DNA from: CAMBDS01 sp964355675
GTDB lineage: Bacteria > Electryoneota > AABM5-125-24 > Hatepunaeales > Hatepunaeaceae
NCBI GenBank assembly: GCA_964355675.1
Contig: CAYHEC010000002.1
Span: forward strand, 62,001 to 126,000
Length of the DNA: 64,000 nucleotides
Direction: 5' to 3'
Under the pieces are notes generated by a model, which did not search any database, was not told the origin of the DNA, and saw only the letters and a program-made list of their open reading frames with translations. Every line of letters begins with the position of its first letter. Within the stretch, counting starts at the first letter, position 1. Positions 63,951 to 64,000 of this stretch are shown piece by piece. A program made the translations under genes and the position numbers.

Positions 63951-64000
63951 GTGAAAGAATTTACATCACTGCATTGTATTTTGGTAGAAATCCACCTAAA

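Overview
The window reads as a piece of a Gram-negative-type bacterial chromosome from an uncultured lineage, most likely in the wider FCB group (for example Zixibacteria, KSB1 or Marinimicrobia-like phyla). The evidence is a PorU-type gingipain-fold protease next to a PorV-type barrel, several large secreted proteins ending in FlgD-like/type IX-like C-terminal domains, a DUF2723 glycosyltransferase, LolA, BamA-like barrel sequence and many predicted outer-membrane proteins. The phylum is an inference and no rRNA gene is present to test it. Coding density is high, TTG and GTG starts are common, and TGA is a normal stop. I see no IS element, prophage or CRISPR array.

Layout. 1-1368 (minus): yggS-divIVA-purine nucleoside phosphorylase (cut by the window edge). 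1715-2365 (plus): a LOG-family protein. 2470-7602 (minus): a large secreted FlgD-type protein, an alpha/beta-hydrolase-PDZ protein and a Nudix hydrolase. 7783-21720 (plus): a long co-directional run with a cyclic-nucleotide/GAF regulator, PilT, a DUF2723 protein-mannosyltransferase-like membrane protein, glycosyltransferases, a beta-barrel, a methyltransferase, PurE, an RmlD-like reductase, a polyprenol-phosphate-mannose synthase, a GT2/CoA-binding fusion, AccA, a thioesterase and a small Trm112-type protein. 21927-35379 (plus): the secretion region, with PorU-like, PorV-like, an M6-like protein lacking its zinc motif, a metalloprotease-propeller-barrel fusion and two related small membrane proteins. 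35476-55430 (minus): housekeeping, including ftsK-lolA-LPG_synthase_TM-ispE-spoVG-tRNA-Gln-prs-rplY-pth, hppA, rpsF-ssb-rpsR-rplI, comB, gcvT, an HD-GYP response regulator and uvrA. 55770-63917 (plus): an envelope cluster (lipoprotein, polyglycine protein, FecR protein, barrel) followed by a CHASE2 adenylate cyclase.

How the parts may work together. PorU and PorV homologues suggest that the FlgD-tailed proteins encoded here are cargo of a type IX-like secretion route. The polyprenol-phosphate-mannose synthase and the DUF2723 protein could form a donor/transferase pair for extracytoplasmic mannosylation. The CHASE2 cyclase could make cAMP that is read by the cyclic-nucleotide-binding protein encoded immediately upstream of pilT. 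These are inferences from domain content and gene order.

The least ordinary signal is in the gaps between genes. Many intergenic spaces carry short perfect or near-perfect hairpins that fall into three families. The largest has variable arms but a shared core close to RGAYRTYCTYRTCY with a pyrimidine tetraloop, and it is often preceded by a CTGYTGAAAA box. A 130-bp element bounded by 15-bp inverted repeats lies at 36051-36180, and heptanucleotide tandem repeats sit inside the signal-peptide codons of two secreted-protein genes. A 38-glycine run, an L9 ribosomal protein with a Glu-Val repeat tail, and an SSB without the usual terminal Phe tip are further oddities.
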